Positions 1 to 8,247 are shown, counted from the stretch's first letter. The stretch is 64,000 nt of DNA from Dubosiella muris (GCF_004793885.1 NZ_SRYG01000005.1:53234-117233), one strand, 5' to 3'. The notes: generated by a model from the sequence alone, not told the origin. Numbers and translations: made by a program.

Positions 1-1223
1 CCCGGCTTGAACGCCACGTCTTTGATGGGGCGGTTGAGAAACCGGCAGTTGTCGCGCACCCGGAACTCGAGCAGCTCGATCCGCTCGTCTTTGAGCTTGA
101 CGAGCGACTCCACGTTGCTGCCTAGCGAGTTTTGCATCGCCCGCACGTAGGAAACGATGTGGTCGGCGGTAATGTTTTTCGGGGTGATCGCGTTTTCAAG
201 CCCAAGCTTTTCCAAAATGAATCCCAGCTCGACGCGGTTCACTTTGGGAATGACGTGCTCGATACCCTTTGAGTTGGCGAACATGGAAATCATGACGTTT
301 TCCTCGTCGTTGTCGGTCAGGGCGATGAACGCGTCCATGTTTTCGAGGTTTTCCGACAAAAGCAGCTCGTGGTCGGTTCCATCGCCATGAATGATGGTCA
401 CGCGCGGAAATTTCTCCACAAGCGCCAGACACTTCTCCCCGTCCTTTTCAATGATTGTGACGTCAATGCCTAAATCCAGCAGCATGGACGTCAAATAATA
501 CGTGATCCGGCCGCCTCCGACGATCATCACGTCTTTGATCTTGTCGTTTTTCAAGATCCGCAACTCGTTAAAGAAGGATTGCAGCTCCTTCGTGCGCCCG
601 GTCAGCGCCACCTTGTCCCCCTTACGAATAACGGTCGTTCCGTTGGGAATGAGCAGCTCCCCTTCCCGCTCGACGATGCAAAACAACACACTTTGGCGGT
701 ACATGTTCGCGATGTCTATGACTTTCCGGCCAGCCAGCGGCGAATTTTCAAAAATCTTGATTTCCGCGATTTCCAGCCTCGTCTTGGCGAACGACTGCGT
801 CCGGATCGAGGAAGTGAACCGCAGCGACCGGCGGATCTCCCGGGCCGCGACAAGCTCGGGATTGATTTCCAGCGAAAGCCCCAGCTCTTCCTTGACCATG
901 TTCAGCGAGCCGACATACTCGGGGGAGCGGATGCGCGCGATCGTGTGCCGCGCGCCCAGCTTGCGGGCCAGCAGGCAGCTGATAATATTGATTTCATCTT
1001 TGGATGTCGCGGCGATCACGACATCGGCGTGCTGGGCGCCCGCCTCTTTCAGCGTTTCCGGCGTGGCCCCGTTGCCAAGCACGCCGACGACATCCAGCGA
1101 GTTGATCGTCTTTTCCAGAACGGACGCCTTGTTGTCGATCACCGTCACGTTGTGGCCTTCGTGATCCAGCTGGGTCGCCAGGGCGAAACCCACCTTCCCG
1201 TCGCCGATAATCACAATATTCAT
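1..1223 (-). CDS. trkA: Trk potassium uptake regulator TrkA (3' end cut by window edge)
   Basis: Peripheral regulatory subunit of a Trk/Ktr-type potassium uptake system; it binds nucleotides at the inner membrane face and gates the TrkH channel. I translated the reverse strand directly and the frame is open for about 407 codons to the window edge. It starts MNIVIIGDGKVGFALATQLD, a Rossmann GxGxxG-type nucleotide site, followed by a TrkA-C domain, then a second Rossmann domain beginning MIVGGGRITYYLTSMLLD near residue 232, then the start of a second TrkA-C domain. That duplicated RCK layout is typical of full-length TrkA (about 450 residues), so only a short C-terminal piece is missing. AAGGAGAA lies upstream of the ATG. 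The partner trkH is not in the window and may lie beyond the left edge. Confidence 0.93.
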   Translation of the reverse strand, partial: MNIVIIGDGKVGFALATQLDHEGHNVTVIDNKASVLEKTINSLDVVGVLGNGATPETLKEAGAQHADVVIAATSKDEINIISCLLARKLGARHTIARIRSPEYVGSLNMVKEELGLSLEINPELVAAREIRRSLRFTSSIRTQSFAKTRLEIAEIKIFENSPLAGRKVIDIANMYRQSVLFCIVEREGELLIPNGTTVIRKGDKVALTGRTKELQSFFNELRILKNDKIKDVMIVGGGRITYYLTSMLLDLGIDVTIIEKDGEKCLALVEKFPRVTIIHGDGTDHELLLSENLENMDAFIALTDNDEENVMISMFANSKGIEHVIPKVNRVELGFILEKLGLENAITPKNITADHIVSYVRAMQNSLGSNVESLVKLKDERIELLEFRVRDNCRFLNRPIKDVAFKP

Positions 1224-1258
1224 AATGTATTCTCCTTATAAACTTTCCGATATGTACT

Positions 1259-1287
1259 ATCGTATCCACTTGTAAGCGCTTTTTCAA
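1259..1287 (-). promoter_or_regulatory. Putative sigma-A promoter of trkA
   Basis: On the reverse strand TTGAAA (1282-1287) and TACGAT (1259-1264) are separated by 17 bp and sit about 36 bp before the trkA start. The spacer carries AAGCGCTTACA, which resembles half of a cre box but is too long for the consensus. Inference from sequence only. Confidence 0.45.
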
Positions 1288-1314
1288 TAAATATTCGCAA
1301 ATAAGGCATCTTAC

Positions 1315-1344
1315 TTGGTTCGATCTTGTACGATTTAGTATATT
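1315..1344 (+). promoter_or_regulatory. Putative sigma-A promoter of the plsY-like/GT28 pair
   Basis: TTGGTT (1315-1320) and TATATT (1339-1344) with an 18-bp spacer lie 34 bp before the plsY-like ATG; an AAAGGAG ribosome site precedes that start. The two promoters in this 154-bp gap are divergent. Confidence 0.4.
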
Positions 1345-1377
1345 TTAAGTAGAAAATCCATAGAAAGGAGCTTTCCC

Positions 1378-1995
1378 ATGTTAACAGATGTCGTCCTTTA
1401 TACATTGATCGGCTACTTGTCCGGCAGTGTGCTATACTCTTTGCTTTATGTGAAAATGTTCAAACTTTCCGATATTCGGATCAACTCCCGCGACCACAAT
1501 CCAGGCGTGGCGAACGCGTTTAAAAACGGCGGATTCGCATGCGGAACGTTCACGCTGGTCGGCGACTTTTTCAAAGCGTTCCTTCCGGTCTACCTCTATT
1601 TGCATTTGACAAGCCACTCGCTTTCGTCGATTGGCGCCGCCCTCGTCATGGTCGCGCCGGTCATCGGCCACATTTACCCGCTCTTCCACGATTTTAAGGG
1701 CGGAAAAGGCATCACATCCTCCTTCGGAAGTCTGGCGGCCATCCTGCCGATTTGGCAGCCCATCGCGTTTCTGGCAATTTTATTCTTGTTCTTTTCGTGC
1801 ATTTTGGTCATTAAGCCCAACTACTACCGCACGCTTGTCACGTATATCGTGTTCCTGCCTTGCATTTTGACGCTGAATATCAACGTTTCGGTTGGAACCG
1901 GCGCCCTGCTGATCGCGTCCGCCATCATCGTCCGGCTGCTGACAAGCAAGGAGCATAAAGAAGAATTCAGCATGGAGCCGATATGGAAGCGCTAG
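1378..1995 (+). CDS. plsY: PlsY-like glycerol-3-phosphate acyltransferase family protein
   Basis: PlsY proteins are integral membrane enzymes that transfer acyl groups from acyl-phosphate to glycerol-3-phosphate, the first acylation of phospholipid synthesis. The 205-residue product is family-sized and hydrophobic with several membrane segments. The three family motifs are present but diverged: SGSVLYSLL near the N-terminus, RDHNPGVANAFKNGG around residue 40 (usual form S.N.GATN), and PLFHDFKGGKGITSSFG around residue 100, which keeps the FKGGKG core. The last 13 bases overlap the next gene, a lipid glycosyltransferase, so the pair is probably made together. The altered second motif suggests a paralogue with a specialised role rather than the housekeeping enzyme, which may be elsewhere in the genome. 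Confidence 0.82.
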   Translation: MLTDVVLYTLIGYLSGSVLYSLLYVKMFKLSDIRINSRDHNPGVANAFKNGGFACGTFTLVGDFFKAFLPVYLYLHLTSHSLSSIGAALVMVAPVIGHIYPLFHDFKGGKGITSSFGSLAAILPIWQPIAFLAILFLFFSCILVIKPNYYRTLVTYIVFLPCILTLNINVSVGTGALLIASAIIVRLLTSKEHKEEFSMEPIWKR

Positions 1996-3110
1996 TGTTG
2001 TCCTGCTCCACCGGAGGAGGACACAACGCGGCGGCGAAAGCCATCGTCTCGCAGCTTAAGGAAAGTGGCCATACCGTCACTTTTTTTGATCCCTACTCGC
2101 TCCAAAGCGACCATCTCGCCCACGTTGTGGGCACGACGTACATGACGTTTGTGCAGCATACGCCGGATTTGTTTGGCTGGGTGTATCGAATCGGCGACGC
2201 GTACTCCCGCATGCAAAAAAAGATTCCCATCCACTCTCCGGTGTACTGGAAGCAAAAAAAGACGTCCCGGCTCCTCGAGGCGTATTTGCGTGAGCATCCG
2301 TGCGATGTGATCATCACGACGCATTTGTTTGGCGGCGAAATTTTGACCCAGCTCAAAAACCGGCACATTCCGCTGCCGCCGGTTTACTTTGTCGCCACCG
2401 ACTACACGTGTTCCCCGTTTGTCGCGGAAGTGGACGCGGACTATTTCGTCATCCCGAGCCCCAAGCTGGAAGACGTATTCGTCAAGGCGGGCATTCCAAA
2501 AGAAAAGCTGCTTCCATTCGGCATTCCGACGTCCAAGCCGTTTCACGAGAGCCGGACGCCGGAAGAAGCCAAGCAGGAACTTGGTTTGGATCCAAAGAAA
2601 AAATACTTTCTTCTTTCGGGCGGCAGCATTGGCGTGGGCGATATCAACGACACGATCGACGAACTGCTGACGTTCATTCTCTCGCACAAGGACTACGAGA
2701 TTCTCGTGCTGGTGGGCAACAACTTGCATTTGAAGGAAAACCTGGAAATCGCCTACAAGGGCGTGCGCCCATTGCATTTGATCGACCCCACCGACAAGGT
2801 GTACGACTACTTGTCGGCTTGCGAAGTTTTGATCGCCAAGCCGGGCGGTTTGTCCTCGACCGAAGCCGCCGTGTCGCAAATCCCGTTTTTGATCATCACG
2901 CCAATTCCGGGATGCGAGGACAAAAACGCGCAGTTCTTTCAGGACAACGGGATGGCGATTTGGGTCAAAGACGTGCAAAACGACTTGCTCGTCGATTTGA
3001 TGAAGGCACTCGATCCACGCGAACGGCAGCGGATGATCGAGGCAGACAAGCGCGTGATCGACCCGCTGGCCGCGCGAAAACTTGTCGAATTTATTGAAAA
3101 AAGACACTAG
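1983..3110 (+). CDS. GT28 diacylglycerol glycosyltransferase (MGDG synthase / UgtP family)
   Basis: Proteins of this family move glucose or galactose from a UDP-sugar to diacylglycerol at the membrane, making glycolipids that also anchor lipoteichoic acid. The 375-residue product has the N-terminal SCSTGGGHNAAAKAI acceptor-side loop of MGDG synthases, an LLSGGSIGVGDI loop opening the C-terminal Rossmann half, and KPGGLSSTEAAVSQIPFLI, the GT-B donor-sugar site. The start lies inside the plsY-like gene with GGAG five bases before the ATG, so translation is likely coupled. Together the two genes suggest local production of acylated glycerol and its glycosylation. The sugar and the number of sugars added cannot be read from sequence. 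The stop codon lies in a CTAG palindrome shared with the convergent HAD gene. Confidence 0.88.
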   Translation: MEALVLSCSTGGGHNAAAKAIVSQLKESGHTVTFFDPYSLQSDHLAHVVGTTYMTFVQHTPDLFGWVYRIGDAYSRMQKKIPIHSPVYWKQKKTSRLLEAYLREHPCDVIITTHLFGGEILTQLKNRHIPLPPVYFVATDYTCSPFVAEVDADYFVIPSPKLEDVFVKAGIPKEKLLPFGIPTSKPFHESRTPEEAKQELGLDPKKKYFLLSGGSIGVGDINDTIDELLTFILSHKDYEILVLVGNNLHLKENLEIAYKGVRPLHLIDPTDKVYDYLSACEVLIAKPGGLSSTEAAVSQIPFLIITPIPGCEDKNAQFFQDNGMAIWVKDVQNDLLVDLMKALDPRERQRMIEADKRVIDPLAARKLVEFIEKRH

Positions 3111-3132
3111 GACTCGATGCCTAGTGTCTTTT
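3099..3132. terminator. Bidirectional terminator built into two convergent coding ends
   Basis: Arms AAAAGACACTAG (3099-3110) and CTAGTGTCTTTT (3121-3132) form a perfect 12-bp stem with A and T tails on both strands. The left arm is the 3' end of the glycosyltransferase gene. The right arm codes for the C-terminus of the HAD protein on the other strand. Both stop codons sit in the left-arm CTAG. Confidence 0.8.
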
Positions 3133-3934
3133 GCATATGCGTGATAACGCTGTATTGGTCGGATGGGCCAATCACGTCTTTGGCTTTTTGCTTCGCCGTT
3201 TCGCTGGCGTTGGCAGGCGCATAGGCGTGCTCGAACAAGCCAAGCATTTCCAAATCGTTGCCGCCGTCGCCATACACGGCAATCTCGTCCGGGTCGATTC
3301 CAAGCCTGTTTCCAAGCCGCAACACCGCCTGTCCTTTGTTGACGCCGTGCGCGGTCAGCTCGTACAGGCCGCTTCCGCTTGGTGCGTTGGCGATTTCCTT
3401 TTCGTGGACGGCAAGAAAGGCGTCCAGATGTCTGGTGTCCATGCCCGGATCGACCCGCAAATTGATTTTGCAGACGTCGGCGTCCAAAATTTGCTGTTTT
3501 GTGGCAGCGAACTGGATGCGCGGCAAAAAGTCGCGCATAAAGCGCTCTTTCCACAACGCGTCGGCGCTCGTATCGACTTTGCGGGTAAAATACGTTTCTT
3601 TCGAGTAGCGGGTGTACGTTTTGTCCGGTGTCACAAAATCGAACGCGTACTCGGGCAGCTCGTCAAGAAGGCGGGCAAGAACCGGTTTCGGCACGCAGGA
3701 CATGGCGAGAACCGCGTCGTTTTTGTCAAGAATAAGCGCGCCATTCATGCAAATCTTGTACACGTCGGATTCGATTTCCGGGATCGCGCATTGCTTGTTT
3801 CCGCGTCCGGTCGCGATGGCGAAGGCGGCGCCTTCGGCCAGCAAGCGGCGGATCCCGTCGACGATTCGCTCGTCGAATTGATGATGGGCGTTGAGCAGCG
3901 TTCCATCCAAATCGCTGGCAAAAAGACGGATCAT
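3107..3934 (-). CDS. Cof-type HAD-IIB sugar-phosphatase-like hydrolase
   Basis: Cytosolic Cof/YidA-type HAD phosphatase; family members remove phosphate from sugar phosphates, flavin nucleotides or related compounds, and the substrate here is unknown. The 275-residue length is normal. Motif I is FASDLDGTLL (Asp8 nucleophile, Asp10 acid/base), motif II is AIATGRG, and motif III/IV is NKGQAVLRL followed by VYGDGGNDLEML with the metal-binding acids. Its ATG overlaps the MATE stop (ATGA), so the two genes are translationally coupled, with an AGGAGG-like site upstream. Its 3' end converges on the glycosyltransferase gene through a shared terminator stem. Confidence 0.9.
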   Translation of the reverse strand: MIRLFASDLDGTLLNAHHQFDERIVDGIRRLLAEGAAFAIATGRGNKQCAIPEIESDVYKICMNGALILDKNDAVLAMSCVPKPVLARLLDELPEYAFDFVTPDKTYTRYSKETYFTRKVDTSADALWKERFMRDFLPRIQFAATKQQILDADVCKINLRVDPGMDTRHLDAFLAVHEKEIANAPSGSGLYELTAHGVNKGQAVLRLGNRLGIDPDEIAVYGDGGNDLEMLGLFEHAYAPANASETAKQKAKDVIGPSDQYSVITHMQKTLGIES

Positions 3935-5310
3935 CGGGCGTTTTCCTCCTTTGGACTGGACAGCACTTTTTTATAATACCGGGCGAACAAGATGCATGTC
4001 GTCAAGACGGCCAGGGTGTCCGCGACCGGCTCGGCCAAAAAGACGGCGAACGTCTGGTCGCTTAGCAGGGCCGGCAAAAGGTAAATGAGCGGAATCAGCA
4101 GGAACACTTTGCGTAGCAACGCCAAAAACAACGACGTCTTCGCGTTGCCTAGGGCGATAAACGTTTGCTGGCAGGCGATTTGCGCGCCAAAGATGAGCGA
4201 CATCGCCATGTAAATGCGCAACGCCCAGCACGTGTAGTTCATTAAGTTGGCGTCGTTGGTGAACAAGCCGGCGAGCACTTGCGGCGCGAACATCGAGATC
4301 GCCCACACTGTCGTCGAGTAAATGAGCGATACGAGCAGCAAGATCCGGAACGTGGATTTGATGCGGTCGTACTTGCCGGCGCCAAAGTTGAACGAAATAA
4401 TCGGCTGCGAGCCTTGGGTCAAGCCTTGGAGCGGGAGCATGGAAAACTGCATGACGGAGGCAAGAATCGCCATGGCGCCCACCGCCGTGTCGCCTCCGTA
4501 CTTGAGCAGCGACGAGTTGAAGCAAACGCTAAGCAGACTTTCCGTAATTTGCATGACGAATGGCGACAGGCCGAGCATGAGGCATGGCGCGATGACCGCG
4601 ATCGACAGTTTGAAAAACCGCTTGCGGATGTTCAGGTAGCTGCGGTTCGAGCGCAAAAACCAAAGCACGAACACCGCGGACAAGCATTGCGAAGTAATCG
4701 TGGCGATGGCCGCCCCTTTCACGCCTAAATGAAAACCAAAAATCAAAATCGGGTCGAGCACGATGTTGGCAATCGCTCCGATCAGGACACTCGTCATGCC
4801 GTACGTCGTGTAGCCCTGGGTGTTGATAAAAGCGTTCATCCCCAGCGCCGTTTGAACAAAAATCGTTCCCAGCGCGTAAATGCGCAAGTAGTCTAGCGCG
4901 AATGGCAGCGTGCTTGGGCTGGCTCCAAAAAGATTCAGCATTGGAACAGCGAATATCTCGACGAGAATCGTCAGCAGGACGCCAAACACAATCAGGAGAA
5001 CAAAGCAGTTCGACATGATGTGCTCCGCGTTTTCTTTTTTGTTTTTGCCAAGCTCGATCGCAGCGCGCGGAGCCCCGCCCATGCAGACCAGACTCGAAAA
5101 GGCGGAAATCGCCATGATGACCGGCATCGTGACGCCGACCCCTGTCAGCGCAAGCGCGCCATGATCGGCAATGTGGCCGATGTACATCCGGTCCACGACG
5201 TTGTACAAAACGTTGATGACCTGGGCGATAATGCTTGGCAGCGCAAGCGAAAACAGTAGCTTGACGACAGATCCGGTTCCCAGATCGACAGATTTACTTT
5301 TTTGTTTCAT
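3931..5310 (-). CDS. MATE family multidrug efflux transporter
   Basis: Inner-membrane exporter of the MATE (MatE/NorM-DinF) family, which uses a sodium or proton gradient to expel cationic drugs or metabolites. About 459 residues with twelve predicted membrane segments in two repeats (around 15-230 and 235-450). The N-terminal signature begins KLLFSLALPSIIAQVINVLY and continues with VDRMYIGHI. I take the ATG at 5310 (MKQKSKSVDLG) because family proteins begin there; an upstream in-frame ATG would add 45 residues that do not resemble the family and that coincide with a structured leader. No clear ribosome site precedes the chosen ATG, which fits translation being controlled by the leader. The stop overlaps the HAD start by 4 bases. 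Substrate not predictable. Confidence 0.9.
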   Translation of the reverse strand: MKQKSKSVDLGTGSVVKLLFSLALPSIIAQVINVLYNVVDRMYIGHIADHGALALTGVGVTMPVIMAISAFSSLVCMGGAPRAAIELGKNKKENAEHIMSNCFVLLIVFGVLLTILVEIFAVPMLNLFGASPSTLPFALDYLRIYALGTIFVQTALGMNAFINTQGYTTYGMTSVLIGAIANIVLDPILIFGFHLGVKGAAIATITSQCLSAVFVLWFLRSNRSYLNIRKRFFKLSIAVIAPCLMLGLSPFVMQITESLLSVCFNSSLLKYGGDTAVGAMAILASVMQFSMLPLQGLTQGSQPIISFNFGAGKYDRIKSTFRILLLVSLIYSTTVWAISMFAPQVLAGLFTNDANLMNYTCWALRIYMAMSLIFGAQIACQQTFIALGNAKTSLFLALLRKVFLLIPLIYLLPALLSDQTFAVFLAEPVADTLAVLTTCILFARYYKKVLSSPKEENAR

Positions 5311-5520
5311 CAAATATTTTTGGAGTGGATACACGCGATCGTTTCGTGGGAGGAAACTCCAATCTCTCCTTTCGGTTTCGTATCCCTTGCTTTCCTCAAT
5401 CACACAGACGGGTATGCTTTCACATACCCATTTCTGTCTTTTCACTTTTTAAAGCGGATTTATGAGAACCCATGAGGGTACGTTTTTTTTACCCGGTCCC
5501 GCTTTCTATTCCTCATTATA
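5311..5520 (-). promoter_or_regulatory. Extended -10 promoter and about 200-nt structured leader of the MATE operon (possible riboswitch or attenuator)
   Basis: On the reverse strand TGCTATAAT is an extended -10 box (TATAAT at 5515-5520). The leader then has: (1) a stem AAAGCGG/CCGCTTT (5451-5457 with 5499-5505) enclosing ACCC, GGGT and ACCC segments (5468-5471, 5476-5479, 5491-5494) that can pair in two exclusive ways; (2) a hairpin GGGTATG/CATACCC (5410-5429) extended by ACAGA/TCTGT; (3) a stem TTGGAGT/ACTCCAA ending just before the MATE ATG. There is no ribosome site in the usual place. I do not recognise a named riboswitch class. Confidence 0.5.
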
Positions 5521-5557
5521 GCAAACCCCATCCGCTTTCGAAACACAAGCTTTACGA

Positions 5558-5586
5558 TTGAATTTCAAAAACCACTCTTTTATCAT
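5558..5586 (+). promoter_or_regulatory. Sigma-A promoter of the small coiled-coil gene
   Basis: TTGAAT (5558-5563), 17-bp spacer, TATCAT (5581-5586). Transcription would start about 18 bases before the ATG, just ahead of the AGGAGGT ribosome site. It is divergent from the MATE promoter. Confidence 0.6.
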
Positions 5587-5610
5587 AAGAAATACAGGAG
5601 GTCATGTGCC

Positions 5611-5841
5611 ATGAAAAACAACAACAACCGTGTCGACGGCCAATACGCTGAAAATTTAATCGAGCGCGAAAAAGCGGACGCCGAGAAAAAATGGAAAGAA
5701 TTTGAAAAATTTAAAAACGAAAAAGATCAGGAATTCGAAAAGGATCTTGCCCGCGACCACGCCGAGCTGGACGCCAGCGCTGAAAAAGTGAAAGAAAAAA
5801 TCGAGAAAATCGAAGAAGACATCAAAAAAGACATTCACTAA
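5611..5841 (+). CDS. Small highly charged coiled-coil protein, unknown function
   Basis: The 76-residue product is almost entirely Lys, Glu, Asp and Ala, with no hydrophobic segment, Cys or signal peptide, so it should be a soluble, mostly helical protein. From about residue 15 the pattern is heptad-like (EREKADAEKKWKEFEKF, then AEKVKEKIEKIEEDIKKDI), typical of a single long coiled coil. I do not recognise a family. It is very probably real: it has its own promoter, a near-ideal AGGAGGT site 8 bases before the ATG and a strong terminator directly after the stop. It is a single-gene unit divergent from the MATE operon. Low-complexity composition means similarity hits would need caution. Confidence 0.8.
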   Translation: MKNNNNRVDGQYAENLIEREKADAEKKWKEFEKFKNEKDQEFEKDLARDHAELDASAEKVKEKIEKIEEDIKKDIH

Positions 5842-5844
5842 ACC

Positions 5845-5867
5845 AATGAGCGAAAGCTCATTTTTTT
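5845..5867 (+). terminator. Rho-independent terminator
   Basis: AATGAGC, GAAA tetraloop, GCTCATT, then seven T, four bases after the stop of the small coiled-coil gene. Confidence 0.85.
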
Positions 5868-6197
5868 AATAGAGTAGGCCCCTGTCTGTGCCTTGAAGAG
5901 TTCCTCCCCGCTCATTCTACTCCGGTTCTCTGTGTTCTGTTTTATCAGATTCTTGTAAATCGTTTTTGGCCTTTTCCAGATTATCATCAGCCAAGATCTG
6001 ATTTCATATACTCATGACTGTTCCTCCATTCTATTCACATACCCGGTATCTGTGCTCCCATGTCTTTTTTCCTATGCTCGTTACGATTCGCATTTTTAAT
6101 CCATTTCACTTTCGAATTCCATATCGCTAGGCAACACTCTGCAAACAATCGTTCCTTCATCCTGAATAGGACGATTCGTTTGCATTCCAAACTTGCT

Positions 6198-6350
6198 TCT
6201 ATGTCGATCATATCACTTTCAGCTAATTCGCTCGATTCGGACATCAAGGAGTCCAGAAACGCGGGCATCAACTTTTATCTTGGCAAGCCAATCAATCCCG
6301 ACTGTCTGAAAAATGTTATACTTCTGTATAGACAAAAAATAAGCAATAAT
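6198..6350 (+). pseudogene. Remnant of a response-regulator receiver (REC) domain
   Basis: In the 556-bp stretch between the small coiled-coil gene and the next lipoprotein, one frame reads SMSIISLSANSLDSDIKESR and then NAGINFYLGKPINPDCLKNV. This matches the C-terminal third of receiver domains of hybrid sensor kinases (pattern PIIALTAN...AGMN..L.KPIN...L). The phospho-acceptor Asp half is missing, upstream sequence in this frame is unrelated, and no start or ribosome site fits, so I call it debris of a two-component or hybrid kinase gene. The rest of the stretch (5870-6190) shows nothing else I can name. Confidence 0.6.
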
Positions 6351-6397
6351 CGTAAATCAATTTATGATATTGTAAATAAGAAAAGGAAAGCAACAAG

Positions 6398-8191
6398 ATG
6401 AACAAAATAGAGAAAATACTTTTTATTATGATATGGAGTATCGGTTTGATCGGATGTTCAGGCAGTGTGCCTGAATCAACACAGCCGGCAGAAAAAGCCG
6501 AATCAGACCAAGAAATTGAAACGCTATTTCCTTCAGAACTGGATTTAGATGCATATTCTGAAGGAATGATCAAAAGTACGAGCTTATGGAAAGCGGAAAA
6601 AGATTTGCCTTTATTTACTCGGGATGAAGGCGGGCGGGATGTAGTTTCTGCCAATGAAAAAATCAACGAAGGAGAAGAGTTCAGGATCCTTTTTCCTGCT
6701 ACATTTCCACTTCAAGATGCTGATAGTGAAAAAGTTTATGGATATTTACCTGACAAACAAAAATATGTTCTGATTTATGATCAAAATCTTAAGGCGTCCT
6801 TGATCAACGGTGCGGAATGGGATGGCAAATCACTAATCCAGCGAAAGCAGAATATAAAATTATATGATCAGATCGACGGAAAGAATATTTCTGCGAATTC
6901 AGAACAGCAGATTTTTAAGAATTTTGATTCAGGAGAGCAAAACATGCCATGGCTCAAAACAAACGAAGGATGGATGCCGTTATACGACGAGAAGGGTCCG
7001 ACATTTTTTTCGGTCATTAATGGTATTGTGGTCGGTAATTTTGCCCGTAGCACAACAATGAAAGAGGTATATGATCGAATCGTGATGATGAAACAGTTCG
7101 ATGTCTATAAGGGCACTTTTAGCTGGGGATATGCTTTAGCAAATTTATCAGACAGTGAATGTCCTGCTTTGCTTATTGTTTCAGGTGCATACAATAAAGA
7201 CTTAAAAATAGAAGTCTATGGCGATTCTTCTAATGTGATAACTAGTCAATCAATCGGATCATTTTCAATGGAAGACAGTATTCTTTATCAAAATAAAGAT
7301 CATACACTGCTACGGTTTCAAAACGTAAACGGCCAGAAAACGGTAACAAAAATTTCATCCCAGAATAGCGAGCTGAAAGAAACAGCGCTAACTCAGGACA
7401 AAATTGCCAAACTGGATTTTGACAATTTAAAAGAGATTCAGTTTACCAATGTTTATGACCCGTCAGGTTTAGATTCGCTTAAGCAATATATAGCTGGAAA
7501 TTTATATCCGGATTTTGATTTTGAGAATCATGGATATGTCAATCCTTCTTTGAAAAAAGAATGGCTGCTAAACTATGATATGACAATTCGTGAAGAGCCA
7601 GACCGTAATTCTAAAAAAATTGGAAATTTATCAAAGGGTGAAAAAATCAAAATATCCGATATCGTCGAAGATGACAGCGAATCCTGGGGAAATTTGACTA
7701 CTGGCGGTTGGGTATGTTTAAAAGATATTCAATACGATTATGCAGATCCAATGTCAAGCAACGCCAAAGACTGGAAAACAGCTTATAAAGAAATCCTGGA
7801 TAATGAAGCCAATAAAGAAAAGTATGCGAATATCTTAGAATATGCCCCGTTATGGTACTTGTGGCAAGATAGCGGATTCGATGTACCGGTGCTGGCAGTA
7901 AAAACCGGTATATGCGAAGCAGATTATATACTGAAATTGTACGTATACAAGGATGACTCAATTAAAAAAATCGGTGAAACTTCTGCTTCTCATGCCGGCT
8001 TCTATTCAACCGAAAACTCTGGAGTTTTTGAAAGAGTTATGGGACATATGGGTACAGAAAGCGTTGATCGAATCACAGTTACAGCAAATGATATGGAAGA
8101 AGAAAATTTATCTTCCCGTCAGGATGTTCTGGATTACTACAAACCAGACGGACAATTCTGGGAATTCCAAAATGTAGAAGCATTTGAATAA
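6398..8191 (+). CDS. Large lipoprotein with C-terminal bacterial SH3 domain, unknown function
   Basis: A 597-residue secreted lipoprotein. Residues 1-20 form a signal peptide ending in the lipobox LIGCSGS, so Cys20 should be lipidated and the protein anchored outside the membrane. Residues 24-45 are an acidic linker. The middle 350 residues match no family I know. A region around 395-450 (TIREEPDRNSKKIGNLSKGE, then GGWVCLKDIQYDY) is a bacterial SH3 (SH3_3) domain, a fold often used for cell wall binding. The last 140 residues are again unrecognised. The coding region is clearly AT-richer than the flanking housekeeping genes, and it sits between two pseudogene remnants, which suggests acquired or fast-evolving DNA. 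AAAGGAAAG precedes the ATG and a terminator follows. Confidence 0.85.
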   Translation: MNKIEKILFIMIWSIGLIGCSGSVPESTQPAEKAESDQEIETLFPSELDLDAYSEGMIKSTSLWKAEKDLPLFTRDEGGRDVVSANEKINEGEEFRILFPATFPLQDADSEKVYGYLPDKQKYVLIYDQNLKASLINGAEWDGKSLIQRKQNIKLYDQIDGKNISANSEQQIFKNFDSGEQNMPWLKTNEGWMPLYDEKGPTFFSVINGIVVGNFARSTTMKEVYDRIVMMKQFDVYKGTFSWGYALANLSDSECPALLIVSGAYNKDLKIEVYGDSSNVITSQSIGSFSMEDSILYQNKDHTLLRFQNVNGQKTVTKISSQNSELKETALTQDKIAKLDFDNLKEIQFTNVYDPSGLDSLKQYIAGNLYPDFDFENHGYVNPSLKKEWLLNYDMTIREEPDRNSKKIGNLSKGEKIKISDIVEDDSESWGNLTTGGWVCLKDIQYDYADPMSSNAKDWKTAYKEILDNEANKEKYANILEYAPLWYLWQDSGFDVPVLAVKTGICEADYILKLYVYKDDSIKKIGETSASHAGFYSTENSGVFERVMGHMGTESVDRITVTANDMEEENLSSRQDVLDYYKPDGQFWEFQNVEAFE

Positions 8192-8247
8192 AGACGTTGC
8201 TTATGAACGATGGTTCTAGCAGAAGTTTGTTTTGGAATCCCTTAAAT

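Noticed and set aside
1271-1286. A cre box between trkA and the plsY-like gene
   Set aside because: TGTAAGCGCTTTTTCA is two bases too long for the consensus and the genes are not catabolic.
1992-3554. A 520-codon open frame on the reverse strand across the glycosyltransferase gene
   Set aside because: It is antisense to a well-supported GT28 gene and to part of the HAD gene region, has Arg/His-rich composition and no family motif. High third-base GC opens such antisense frames.
5311-5445. A 45-residue N-terminal extension of the MATE protein
   Set aside because: The extension has no family similarity and overlaps strong RNA hairpins; MATE proteins start close to their first membrane segment.
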